Positions 6,581 through 15,332 of a stretch of DNA of 18,912 bases are shown one piece after another. Location of the stretch: positions 1-18,912 of the forward strand of contig JBGVJZ010000031.1 in the NCBI GenBank assembly GCA_045129695.1. Direction: 5' to 3'. Source of the DNA: Eshraghiella sp045129695. GTDB lineage: Bacteria > Bacillota > Clostridia > Lachnospirales > Lachnospiraceae. Made by a program: the position numbers and the translations under genes. The notes under the pieces are model-generated. The model did no database searches. It worked only from the letters and a program-made list of their open reading frames with translations, and was not told where the DNA came from. Position 1 is the stretch's first letter. Every line of letters starts with the position of its first letter.

Positions 6581-7798
6581 ATGAATAAACATCAGCATGT
6601 ATTTGCAATAGTGTTTATGGTTGCCTTGTTTGGTTTTGCCATATTTAACGTATGGGATAAACATGATGAACTGAAAACTGAATTAGAAGCTATAGAGACA
6701 CCTAAAGAAATGTCGGAGGCAAAGCTATATACAGCATCAATTGATACAGTTCTTACCACGAATCTTGCTTTTGATAAGATGTGGAATGAAACATATGCAT
6801 CCATCTATAATGTTTTTGCCAAAAATGAGGAGAACAGTTTTAAATATGTGAGGGACAAAAACGGATATATGTTTTCCGGTAATTTCTGGAATGTCTCAAG
6901 TGTGGAGGCAAAGGAATATGCTTTGCGTATTAAGAGGCTTGAAGCAGCAGTGGCTGACCGGGAGACTAAGGTTATCGTTCTGTTGTATCCGACTCAGTAT
7001 AATGAGGAATGGACGGAAGGATATTATGGAATTCCGTATAACGATTATAACGAGTTTACAGACAGGCTGCTTGAATATTTCAGATATTATGGTATTGAAC
7101 ATATAGATTTCAGAGATATTTATTTGGAAAAAGAATTACATATCGAGGACATTTTCTATAAAACAGATCACCACTGGACCACGCAGAGAGCCTTTGAAGG
7201 CTTTCAGATTCTTACGGAATATCTGAATACAGAGCATAATGAAGGTTTGGATTCATATTATATAGATGAGAATAATTATATTTTTGAAACACATAAGGAT
7301 GTTTTCATGGGTTCCCAGGGAAGGGATGCCGGAATGAATTATGTGGGGTTTGATGATTATACCTTTATACTTCCTAAATTTGAAACTTCATATGATTATG
7401 TGTATCGAAAGGGTAGTGAGAATATTCATGTTACCGGAGATATTGAGGAGACGCTGATAAGCAGGGAGTATTTACAGGTTGAGGACTATTATGAAAGGGA
7501 TATGTGGAAAAGCTACATAGGTGGTATTTATAAATATGACGAGATTACCAACCTGCTTAATGAAGAGGGTTTGAATGTGCTTTTTCTCAGAGATTCCTAT
7601 ACGTCACCTTTGGCAACCTTTTTTTCATCATACTGCAACAGCGTGAATATGGTATGGACCGCACAGAGTGATCCGCTTACCATAGAGAATGTAGTTGAGG
7701 CCAAAAAATATGATTACATCTTTATTGCAATGTCTGTGGACAGTTTTGTAAATGATGGTGCTAATTTCTATATGTACGAGGAGGAAACAGATGAGTAA
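6581..7798 (+). CDS. DHHW/AlgJ-like (SGNH-type) membrane-anchored acyltransfer partner
   Basis: A 405-residue protein with one N-terminal membrane anchor (about residues 7-24) and an extracytoplasmic domain. It shows the DHHW signature (D196-H197-H198-W199, in KTDHHWTTQRAF) and a later LFLRDSYTSP with D338 and S339. Together these supply the Asp-His and Ser elements of an SGNH-like active site, as in AlgJ, AlgX and DHHW proteins. The likely role is to receive the acyl group from the MBOAT protein and transfer it to the growing polysaccharide. AAGGAG overlaps the upstream stop. The 3' end overlaps the next gene by 8 bases. It corresponds in position and type to WssI/CcsI-like partners, although primary sequence similarity between such proteins is usually low. 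Confidence 0.85.
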   Translation: MNKHQHVFAIVFMVALFGFAIFNVWDKHDELKTELEAIETPKEMSEAKLYTASIDTVLTTNLAFDKMWNETYASIYNVFAKNEENSFKYVRDKNGYMFSGNFWNVSSVEAKEYALRIKRLEAAVADRETKVIVLLYPTQYNEEWTEGYYGIPYNDYNEFTDRLLEYFRYYGIEHIDFRDIYLEKELHIEDIFYKTDHHWTTQRAFEGFQILTEYLNTEHNEGLDSYYIDENNYIFETHKDVFMGSQGRDAGMNYVGFDDYTFILPKFETSYDYVYRKGSENIHVTGDIEETLISREYLQVEDYYERDMWKSYIGGIYKYDEITNLLNEEGLNVLFLRDSYTSPLATFFSSYCNSVNMVWTAQSDPLTIENVVEAKKYDYIFIAMSVDSFVNDGANFYMYEEETDE

Positions 7799-8486
7799 AG
7801 AGATTCGGGTATTTCGTACAGAAAGAAAGTACATATTAAATCAAATTCAGACAAGTGGTATTTTTGCCAGATTGTCGATGATTATGCAGGGAGATCCTCA
7901 TAATGGTACCAACGCATATATGGTAAGGTCGTTGTATTTTGATACAGTGTTTAATGATGATTATTTCGACAAGATGGCGGGCGTTGAGAGAAGACGTAAG
8001 ATAAGACTCAGAATCTATGATGTGAATTCTCCGGTAGCAAAGCTTGAGATTAAAGAGAAACAGGGCACAAGCCAGCTTAAGCGTTCGCTTACTGTTACAA
8101 GGGAGGAAGCAATTGAGCTTCAAAACGGTAATTTTGATGTCTTGAGGGACAGAGATGAGCCGCTTGCCGGGGAGTTGTATGTTCTGATGACTACTAAGCA
8201 GTACAGACCGGTATGCATTGTGGAATATCAGAGAAGGGCTTTTATGTCACCTACCAATGACATAAGAATTACTTTTGACAGTAAAATAAGCTCCAATGAG
8301 GGAAATTTCTCAATTTTTGGTGATAAGCTTCAGAATTATCCGGTGTTTCCTATGGGCAAGACAATTCTGGAGGTAAAATATAATGGTTTTTTATTAAGTT
8401 ATATTAAAGATATGATTAGCTCTTTGGATTGCCAGGAGAGTGCAACAAGTAAGTATTGTATGGCAAGAATTTATGGTTTAGGTTAG
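7791..8486 (+). CDS. VTC-domain (polyphosphate polymerase-like) protein
   Basis: A 231-residue cytosolic protein of the VTC/triphosphate-tunnel type. Landmarks in order are RTERKYIL (residues 9-16), RSLYFDT (46-52), a basic strand RRRKIRLRIYD (67-77) and KLEIKEK (84-90). KRSLTVTREEA, IVEYQRRAF, ITFDSK and a final ILEVKYNG then SKYCMARI follow. Basic and acidic tunnel residues appear kept, so it may be catalytically competent. In yeast Vtc4 this domain makes polyphosphate from ATP. The bacterial product is not established. The frame is open from 7752, but ATG 7791 is chosen because GAGGAGG (7778-7784) is 6 bases upstream and the family starts here. It overlaps the DHHW gene and is followed by DUF4956 and CotH, a recurrent trio. 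Confidence 0.88.
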   Translation: MSKEIRVFRTERKYILNQIQTSGIFARLSMIMQGDPHNGTNAYMVRSLYFDTVFNDDYFDKMAGVERRRKIRLRIYDVNSPVAKLEIKEKQGTSQLKRSLTVTREEAIELQNGNFDVLRDRDEPLAGELYVLMTTKQYRPVCIVEYQRRAFMSPTNDIRITFDSKISSNEGNFSIFGDKLQNYPVFPMGKTILEVKYNGFLLSYIKDMISSLDCQESATSKYCMARIYGLG

Positions 8487-8496
8487 GAGAAGTACT

Positions 8497-9180
8497 ATGA
8501 AAGATGAAATTTTAAAGTATTTGCAGGTTAATTCAAATGATTTATCAACGGAATCAATTATTATGGCGTTTATTGCAGCGGTTATTATCAGTGCGGTTAT
8601 TTTTATTTCCTATCGATTTTCGCATGGTGCAGCGGTGTACAGTGCCAAATTTAATGTGTCACTCGTTATGCTCACAATTGTTACTACCCTTATTATGACA
8701 GTTATAGGTAATAATGTTGCACTTTCACTTGGTATGGTTGGTGCGTTGTCAATCGTAAGATATCGTACGGCAATCAAGGATCCAAGAGACACCGCATATA
8801 TTTTCTGGAGTATTGCAGCCGGTATCTGCTGTGGTGTGCAGGATTTCATGGTTGTTGGAATCGGAAGCGGTGTTATTTTCCTCATTATGCTCATAATCGG
8901 TAATGTGCAGAACAATGACAGATATCTGGTTATTATCCGTGGTGAGTCCAAGGCAGCAGATGAGGTTAAGAGTGCTATTGAAAAATATTTTGATGGCAAG
9001 GCAAGATTTCGTGTTGAGAATTCTACGATTGACTCAGTAGAAGAAATCTATGAGGTTTCCGGGAAGGTACTTGATGCTTCCAAAAACAGCAATCAGGGAC
9101 AGCTTGCTGATATGTTATATAAGATTGCAGGTGTGCAGAGTGTTAATCTTGTATGCCAGAACGATGAAATCAACAGATAA
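8497..9180 (+). CDS. DUF4956 membrane protein
   Basis: A 227-residue protein with about four transmembrane helices in the first ~150 residues and a soluble C-terminal domain of about 75 residues. The signature LGMVGALSIVRYRTAIKDPR (I86-V87-R88-Y89-R90 in its middle), followed by DTAYIFWSIAAGICCG, is typical of DUF4956. The C-terminal part is a small alpha/beta domain. The function is unknown. Family members frequently lie next to VTC-domain and CotH genes, as here, which suggests that the three form a membrane complex. AGGAG at 8485-8489 overlaps the upstream stop, and the start ATG is at 8497. The family call is firm by pattern, but the complex is inference. Confidence 0.85.
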   Translation: MKDEILKYLQVNSNDLSTESIIMAFIAAVIISAVIFISYRFSHGAAVYSAKFNVSLVMLTIVTTLIMTVIGNNVALSLGMVGALSIVRYRTAIKDPRDTAYIFWSIAAGICCGVQDFMVVGIGSGVIFLIMLIIGNVQNNDRYLVIIRGESKAADEVKSAIEKYFDGKARFRVENSTIDSVEEIYEVSGKVLDASKNSNQGQLADMLYKIAGVQSVNLVCQNDEINR

Positions 9181-9198
9181 ATTTGTAAAGGTAAGAGT

Positions 9199-10821
9199 AT
9201 GAAAAAAAGCTTGATTGCTGCAATTGTGACAATTCCGACAGTTATTATTTGCTGCGTAATTTTAACATTGCAAAAGTCTGAAAACAAAATAGAGTATAAT
9301 TCTGATTACCAGCATGAGAATGAAACTGAAGCGGATCCAAATACAGGCGAGGGGACTCTTCCGTCAGATTTTCAACTGGATGAGAGCTTTGTTACCCATC
9401 TTCCTCTTGTTGTTGTTGATTTGCAGGGCAATGAGATTCCAAATGTATATGCTTTTTCCGGTGACGGAACCAAAAAAGTGTATTCAAAAGAAGGACTGAT
9501 TAATCCTGATCCGTGGACATCAATGAATATCAGAATCATTGACAATGAAAACGGACAAAATCATCTTACTGATGATGCGGTTATTGAGAACAACGGTTTG
9601 ATAAAGCTTCGTGGAATGACTTCAAGAGGATTTGACAAAAAGCAGTATGGAATCAGGTTTATGGATGGCGATGCAGAACTCGAGTTGTCGGTACTGGGGA
9701 TGGAAGCGGATGAGGACTGGGTGCTTTCAAATAGCCTTCTGGATTTATCAGGAATCAGAAATTATATGGCAATGAATATCGGAAGAATGATGTTTCCTTA
9801 TACCTCAGAAGTCAGATTCTGTGAGGTGGTTTTTAAGGATGGGGATACATATACATATCAGGGGCTCTACCTTTTTGAGGAAAGTATTAAACAGGCAGAG
9901 GGAAGAGTAAATATTGCTGATTATGACGAAGGTGCAGCCTCGATAAGTTATATTGTATGCAGAGACCGTTATGATGAAACTAAGCTCACATTGTCAACAT
10001 GGGCTTCTGATTCACAGCTCTGCTATGGATATTTTGGTGTAAAATATCCTAAAGAAGAGTTATTAACTGATAGTACAATTAATAAGATTCAGTCAGAACT
10101 GTCACAGATTGAATATTGTCTTTATGGTGAGGATTATAATGAGTTCCTTAAGTATGACAAGTATATAGATGTGGAGTCATTTGTGGATTATTTTATAATT
10201 AATGAGTTTTTCATGAATTATGACGCAGGAAATAACTCGACGTATTATTATAAGAATAGTGATGGCAGGCTTGCGATGGGTCCTTTGTGGGATTATGACA
10301 ACTGTCTTGACAATTATTCACTTGCCGCAGCAGATTATGAGAGTCTGCCTTTTGCGAGTCAGCCATGGTTTGAGAGACTGGTACAGGACCCGGATTTTCA
10401 GGAGAGAGTTGTTGAGAGATACAGGGAGCTTCGTAAGGGTATTTTAAGCGACAGATATATTAATAATTTCATAGATGAAACCATTGAATACCTTGGAAAA
10501 GCAAGGGAGCGTGATTATGTAAGATGGAAGGAGTCTTACGAGAATAAACATCTCCTGCCTGAGGTGGAGAATGCGGACGGTATTGTAATCGATAGAAACT
10601 CCGGAAATGTTTCAGGGGAAATACAAAGAGTTAAGGATATACTATCAATTCATAGTGAATGGATGGATAAAAATTTAAAAAATGAATTATCCAAATTTAC
10701 ATCAGACGAGGTTCTTCGGGCAAAACGTATTGACAGAACAGGAATTGTGGCAATTAGTGTAATAGCATTTATAACAATGGTTATTTTGCTGATGAGAGTT
10801 GTAAAGGGTGAATATAGATGA
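9199..10821 (+). CDS. CotH-type kinase, membrane-anchored at both ends
   Basis: A 540-residue protein with an N-terminal anchor (residues 4-25), a large extracytoplasmic CotH domain and a second membrane helix near the C-terminus (about 513-533). Landmarks are IKLRGMTSRGFDKKQYGIRF (135-154), LSNSLLDLSGIRNYMAMNIG, YQGLYLFEESIKQAEGRVNI and a catalytic-type stretch. In that stretch D342 precedes NNSTYYYK, and GPLWDYDNCLDNY carries D365 and D367. Bacillus CotH is an atypical secreted protein kinase acting on spore coat proteins. Here the domain is tied to the membrane beside a glycan synthase, so the substrate could be a protein or the polysaccharide. AAAGG lies upstream of the ATG at 9199. The stop overlaps the start of the synthase gene (ATGA). 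Confidence 0.88.
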   Translation: MKKSLIAAIVTIPTVIICCVILTLQKSENKIEYNSDYQHENETEADPNTGEGTLPSDFQLDESFVTHLPLVVVDLQGNEIPNVYAFSGDGTKKVYSKEGLINPDPWTSMNIRIIDNENGQNHLTDDAVIENNGLIKLRGMTSRGFDKKQYGIRFMDGDAELELSVLGMEADEDWVLSNSLLDLSGIRNYMAMNIGRMMFPYTSEVRFCEVVFKDGDTYTYQGLYLFEESIKQAEGRVNIADYDEGAASISYIVCRDRYDETKLTLSTWASDSQLCYGYFGVKYPKEELLTDSTINKIQSELSQIEYCLYGEDYNEFLKYDKYIDVESFVDYFIINEFFMNYDAGNNSTYYYKNSDGRLAMGPLWDYDNCLDNYSLAAADYESLPFASQPWFERLVQDPDFQERVVERYRELRKGILSDRYINNFIDETIEYLGKARERDYVRWKESYENKHLLPEVENADGIVIDRNSGNVSGEIQRVKDILSIHSEWMDKNLKNELSKFTSDEVLRAKRIDRTGIVAISVIAFITMVILLMRVVKGEYR

Positions 10822-13076
10822 GTAGAGAAAATAAAAAAAATGTAAAAAGAGGTCACTTAAAATATATTATTTTAACTGTACTTACAATTACCTCCATGAC
10901 AATTTATCTTGTGTGGAGAGCCTTGTTTACACTGCCGGGTATTAAGGAATACGGATGGATTCCTTTTCTCTTAGGTATTGCATTATTAATTGCTGAATTT
11001 GTTTCGGCAATGGAGGCTTTTGTGCATTGTATTGACCTTACGGTTAAGGTTGAGCCGGAAATGCCGATGGTGCCTTTGGAGTTTTTTCCTGATGTAGACA
11101 TTTTCATAGCTACACATAATGAGGATGACGATATTCTGTTTAAAACGGCAAACGCCTGCAAGTACATAGATTATCCTGATAAAAGCAAGGTGCATGTATA
11201 CCTCTGCGATGACGGAAACAGGGAATCGGTAAGAAAGCTTGCTTCTGTTCTAAAGGTGGGATATTTTGGAATGGAGCATAATGATCTGGCAAAGGCGGGT
11301 AACCTTAATAATGCCATTGCTCAGACGAATTCACCGCTTATTGTTACGTTTGATGCGGATATGATTCCAAACAGCAATTTTCTGTATGAGACTGTACCAT
11401 ATTTTTTCCTTCCTAAGATGAAAAAAGATGATGATGGTAACTGGGTTATGAAGGATGATGATGAGATTGACGAGAATGACAAAATAGGCTTTATTCAGAC
11501 GCCACAGTCATTCTATAATACTGATTTGTTCCAGTTTAATTTGTACAGTGAGGGGCGTGTTCCGAATGAGCAGGATTACTTTTTCAGACAGGTTAATGTC
11601 GGACGAAACAGCTTCAATGCACCTATTTATGCAGGTTCCAATACGGTAATTTCCAGAGAGGCACTTGCAGAGGTTGGAGGAATCTGTACGGGTACGATTA
11701 CCGAGGATTTTGAAACCGGTCTTTTAATCGAGGCTAAGGGCTATAAATGTTATGCGGTTAATAAGCTCTTGGCAAAGGGGCTCTCACCTACAACTGTTTC
11801 AAGTCTTATTAAGCAGAGAGAGCGTTGGGCCAGAGGATGTATTCATTCGCTCAGAAGACATCATATTATACTTAATCCAAAATTTCCGTTTAAGCTTAAA
11901 ATTGCGTATATGTCATGCAGAAGCTATTGGGACAGTTTTGTAAGAAGATTTGTATATATTATGTGTCCGATTATTTTTATTCTGTTGGGAATTCCGGCGG
12001 TTATCTGTGGACTTAAGGAACTTTTGTTAATCTGGCTTCCTAACTATATTTTGTATGCAATTACTTTGAGAGCAGTTTCCGGAAATATCCGTAATTCAAG
12101 AATCAGTAATAATATAGATACCATTCTTTTTCCATACCTGATGGTACCGATTATTGCAGAAGTACTTCATATTCATAAAAATGAATTTGTTGTTACGGAT
12201 AAAAGTAAAAATCAGAATAATAATGTTGATAAGCTTTTGGCGTTGCCTCATATAATACTTTTTATATTGTCTGTTGTTGCGTTGGTTATCGCTATAAGGA
12301 ATGCGGTAATTTATCAGTCCTTTGGAAGCATTGTTGTAATCTACTGGCTGCTTGTTAACAGTGCCAGCCTTATTATGGCTATTTTCTTTATGTTTGGAAG
12401 AAAAAATTACAGAACGACGGAGCGTTTTAATGTTCATATTCCGCTTAGTATTACTGTCGGAGAGCAGAACTATGAAACAACCACTTTGGATATTTCAGAA
12501 GGCGGTATATCCACAGTTGTAAGTAAGGCGATATATTTTGATGATGATGACATCTTTGAGGTACAGCTGAGGGACAGAAATTATAATGCTGCGATGAAGG
12601 TGCAGATTGCGTCTGTTGCCGAGATTAAAAATCAGGGATTTAAGTATTGTTTTCAGATTGTAGAAATTGATGATGAGAACAAAAAGGAATACATGCAGAT
12701 TCTTTATGACAGAGAACATACTCTTCCACAGACTATCAGCACAACCTTTAGTGTATACGGTGACATTGCTTCAAATATTAAGGGAAGGGTTAGCAAAACC
12801 ACGAAATCTGCAAGAAAATTTGCAAGACTTGAGATAAACAGGGAATATCCATTGCTTAGAAACGGAAGTGTATTCATTAAGAATTTTAATTTTGAATATG
12901 TATTGCTTGAGGACAGAGTGTCCAATCCGGTGAATTGTAAAATCGAACTTGGAGAAAATGTAGTAATGGAATGCCACAAGGAAAAAAACGGATTATATAT
13001 GGTGGATAACATAGATGAGCTTATGGAAAATCCGGATTTTCAAAAAATTTTATCATTATGGGATATTTATGACTAA
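10818..13076 (+). CDS. Cellulose synthase-like GT2 (BcsA/CcsA type) with PilZ domain
   Basis: A 752-residue processive glycosyltransferase. Two N-terminal membrane helices precede the GT2 core. The core has the first Asp motif in IFIATHNEDD, then DDG (D131-D132), DAD (D179-A180-D181), TED (T295-E296-D297) and QRERW (Q333-R336-W337). About six further helices follow, then a PilZ domain with RTTER (R532 and R536) and DISEGG (D558, S560, G563), the c-di-GMP-binding set. All key residues of an active, c-di-GMP-controlled synthase are present, so the product is probably cellulose or another beta-glucan. About 130 residues follow the PilZ domain. The ATG overlaps the CotH stop. No BcsB-like gene follows, unlike in many cellulose operons. 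The product is inferred from motifs and from the GH5 next to it. Confidence 0.93.
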   Translation: MSRENKKNVKRGHLKYIILTVLTITSMTIYLVWRALFTLPGIKEYGWIPFLLGIALLIAEFVSAMEAFVHCIDLTVKVEPEMPMVPLEFFPDVDIFIATHNEDDDILFKTANACKYIDYPDKSKVHVYLCDDGNRESVRKLASVLKVGYFGMEHNDLAKAGNLNNAIAQTNSPLIVTFDADMIPNSNFLYETVPYFFLPKMKKDDDGNWVMKDDDEIDENDKIGFIQTPQSFYNTDLFQFNLYSEGRVPNEQDYFFRQVNVGRNSFNAPIYAGSNTVISREALAEVGGICTGTITEDFETGLLIEAKGYKCYAVNKLLAKGLSPTTVSSLIKQRERWARGCIHSLRRHHIILNPKFPFKLKIAYMSCRSYWDSFVRRFVYIMCPIIFILLGIPAVICGLKELLLIWLPNYILYAITLRAVSGNIRNSRISNNIDTILFPYLMVPIIAEVLHIHKNEFVVTDKSKNQNNNVDKLLALPHIILFILSVVALVIAIRNAVIYQSFGSIVVIYWLLVNSASLIMAIFFMFGRKNYRTTERFNVHIPLSITVGEQNYETTTLDISEGGISTVVSKAIYFDDDDIFEVQLRDRNYNAAMKVQIASVAEIKNQGFKYCFQIVEIDDENKKEYMQILYDREHTLPQTISTTFSVYGDIASNIKGRVSKTTKSARKFARLEINREYPLLRNGSVFIKNFNFEYVLLEDRVSNPVNCKIELGENVVMECHKEKNGLYMVDNIDELMENPDFQKILSLWDIYD

Positions 13077-14361
13077 GTACAAAATAATTATTATTTTATT
13101 ATGTGTTTTTTCGGCACTCCTTCTGGGAGCCGGAATATTTATGTTCATCAAATATGGTGACATAATAAAACAAAATACAGATTATGAAAAAACAATTAAA
13201 GAGGGTAAGGAAGCTGAGGCGGCTCTTGAAAATGATAAGCTTATATTATATGAGGAGCTTGCCGGTTATGAATTGCGGATTGATGACCTCGACTCGGAGC
13301 TTGAGTCCATGAGCGAGGCCGCCAATGGCTATATTGCTGAGGCTGAGAGCTACAGCGATAGGGCAATGGAGCTTGAGACACAGATATCAGAGCTTAATTC
13401 CACGATTGAGGATTTAAATTCACAGGTGGATGTTTTGAGTGATGCTGATTATGGTATTAAGGCTAATGGCAGACTTAAGGTTATTGGTACTAATCTGTGT
13501 AATGAGAACGGCGAACCGGTACAGCTTAGGGGTATGTCAACACATGGAATTTCATGGTTTCCAAGATATACCAATGCAGCGGCATTACAGACACTTAAAA
13601 ACTATGGTGCCAATGTTATAAGGCTTGCGGTATATTCGGAACAGAATGACAGCTATACGTATGAAAAAGAGGAGAATCTTAATTACCTGTATACTGCAAT
13701 TGAAAATGCCTTGTCAGTTAATATGTATGCAATAGTTGACTGGCATGTTCTTCAGGATAAAAACCCTCACACCTATAAGGAACAGGCAAAGGAATTTTTT
13801 CAGGAGATTTCTGCTCATTACGGAAATGAACTGGGAATAATTTATGAAATTTGTAATGAACCAAATGGCGATACAACATGGAATGAGATTGTAAGCTATG
13901 CCAATGAGATAATTCCGATTATCCGTAAAAATGCACCTGATTCAATAATAATTGTCGGAACACCTGATTTTAGCTTTGATGTGGAGGATGTTCTGAATAA
14001 TCCTTTGAATTATGGCAATATAATGTACACTTTTCATAACTATGTTGATGTTACCTATTCAAGTACCGACGATATGAACTGGATGGAGAAAAAGCTGCAG
14101 CTTAATATTCCGGTTTTTGTTACGGAATGGGGTATAACCGATAATGATACAGGTGCTTCATTATATGAGGATAGAGCCCTGAGATTTGTGGAATTTATGG
14201 AGAGCAATAATATAAGCTGGTGTATGTGGTCAATAAGCAACAAGGACGAGCTGTACAGTATGATTAAAAACTCATGTAACAAGTATAGTGACTGGACAGA
14301 GACAGATTTAACCTTTAGCGGCAAAATAGCGGTTAAAGCACTCAAAGCCGGCAGTAATTAA
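13069..14361 (+). CDS. Membrane-anchored GH5 endoglucanase with coiled-coil stalk (CcsZ-like)
   Basis: A 430-residue protein with an N-terminal helix (about 5-27), then about 85 residues of charged heptad-like sequence (for example ETQISELNSTIEDLNSQVDV) predicting a coiled-coil stalk. A complete GH5 catalytic domain follows from LKVIGTNLCNENGEPVQLRG to the end. The acid/base Glu is E264 in YEICNEPNG, and the nucleophile is E353 in VFVTEWGITDN. A WHV motif (IVDWHVLQD) is also typical of GH5_2. I chose ATG 13069 because it overlaps the synthase stop by 8 bases. An in-frame ATG at 13015 would add 18 residues before the membrane helix and cannot be excluded. The enzyme likely trims or releases the nascent glucan, as BcsZ and CcsZ do. 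Confidence 0.9.
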   Translation: MTKYKIIIILLCVFSALLLGAGIFMFIKYGDIIKQNTDYEKTIKEGKEAEAALENDKLILYEELAGYELRIDDLDSELESMSEAANGYIAEAESYSDRAMELETQISELNSTIEDLNSQVDVLSDADYGIKANGRLKVIGTNLCNENGEPVQLRGMSTHGISWFPRYTNAAALQTLKNYGANVIRLAVYSEQNDSYTYEKEENLNYLYTAIENALSVNMYAIVDWHVLQDKNPHTYKEQAKEFFQEISAHYGNELGIIYEICNEPNGDTTWNEIVSYANEIIPIIRKNAPDSIIIVGTPDFSFDVEDVLNNPLNYGNIMYTFHNYVDVTYSSTDDMNWMEKKLQLNIPVFVTEWGITDNDTGASLYEDRALRFVEFMESNNISWCMWSISNKDELYSMIKNSCNKYSDWTETDLTFSGKIAVKALKAGSN

Positions 14362-14380
14362 TTACAGGGAATGATTTTAT

Positions 14381-15331
14381 ATGACTAAAATAAGAGTTTT
14401 ATATAGTGTGATTGTGGTGAGCTGCATTATGTGCGGTTGTTCAGGCATAAGCAACCGAAGCGAAAGACTGGAATATGAAAAGCAGATAGACAGGGCAATT
14501 CTAAGTCATGGGTTTGACGGAACCATACTTGTGGCAGATAATGACGGAATAATCTTTGAAAGGGCGTACGGCTATAGTGATGGCTCTGCGGAATCAGATC
14601 CGGAGACAACAACCTCATATGAGGTCGGCTCATTAACCAAGCAGTTTACGGCAGCTGCAATACTTAGACTTGCAGAGGACGGAAAGCTAAAGCTTGATGA
14701 CAAACTCAGTATATTCTATCCGGAATGCGAGTGGTCGCATGAGTTTACAGTTAGTGATTTGCTGAATATGAATACAAGAATTCCCGATTACAAAAATAAC
14801 TGTGATTTTGCCCTTATAACAACCAAGAAGGAAGTGGAAAGTGAGATACTTTCTTATACTATAGGTAATGAAGTAACGGGGTATTGCAATTCTAATTATT
14901 ATTTACTTGGTTTGATAATTGAAGAAGTAAGTCAGATGACATATGAGGATTATATATCTACCGTGCTGCTTGCTCCTGCCGGTCTCAAAGATACAGGAAT
15001 AAATACAGATTATAAGAGCTTTGCAGCAGGTGCCATGTACAGCAATGTATATGATATGTACAATTGGAATAAGGCTTATTTTGACGGTGAGATAATTCCT
15101 GAAAAATATCTGTCAGAATTAGAAGAAAAAGAAAGCGGTTATTTATATGGTTTTAGATGTGAGCCGGATACATATTACCATGAGGGACATACAGATAATT
15201 TTTCTTCATATATGAAATATAATAAGAACTCAGGAATTTATGTTATTCTTCTTTCTAACGAAAATAATCAGGGAATAAGTAATTATGGCAATGAGGTTTA
15301 TGAAATTACAATAAAGTATTTGGAGCAATAA
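14381..15331 (+). CDS. Lipoprotein serine hydrolase (beta-lactamase/esterase family)
   Basis: A 316-residue class C beta-lactamase-like hydrolase on the outer face. The signal peptide ends in IMCGC, suggesting lipidation at C20. The active-site set is complete: SLTK (S84 and K87) in VGSLTKQFTAAAIL, YCN (Y168, N170) in GYCNSNYYLLG, and a C-terminal HEGHTDNF (H267, H270) at the usual third-motif position. Such proteins act as esterases, D-amino-acid-active peptidases or beta-lactamases, and the sequence does not decide between these. In this operon an esterase that removes the acyl groups added by the MBOAT/DHHW pair is the most economical idea. It starts 19 bases after the GH5 stop and ends one base before the next ATG. 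Confidence 0.85.
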   Translation: MTKIRVLYSVIVVSCIMCGCSGISNRSERLEYEKQIDRAILSHGFDGTILVADNDGIIFERAYGYSDGSAESDPETTTSYEVGSLTKQFTAAAILRLAEDGKLKLDDKLSIFYPECEWSHEFTVSDLLNMNTRIPDYKNNCDFALITTKKEVESEILSYTIGNEVTGYCNSNYYLLGLIIEEVSQMTYEDYISTVLLAPAGLKDTGINTDYKSFAAGAMYSNVYDMYNWNKAYFDGEIIPEKYLSELEEKESGYLYGFRCEPDTYYHEGHTDNFSSYMKYNKNSGIYVILLSNENNQGISNYGNEVYEITIKYLEQ

Positions 15332-15332
15332 T

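Noticed and set aside
13015..13068. Upstream ATG for the GH5 gene
   Set aside because: It lies deeper inside the synthase gene and adds a basic stretch before the membrane helix. The ATG overlapping the synthase stop matches the style of the operon. It remains possible.
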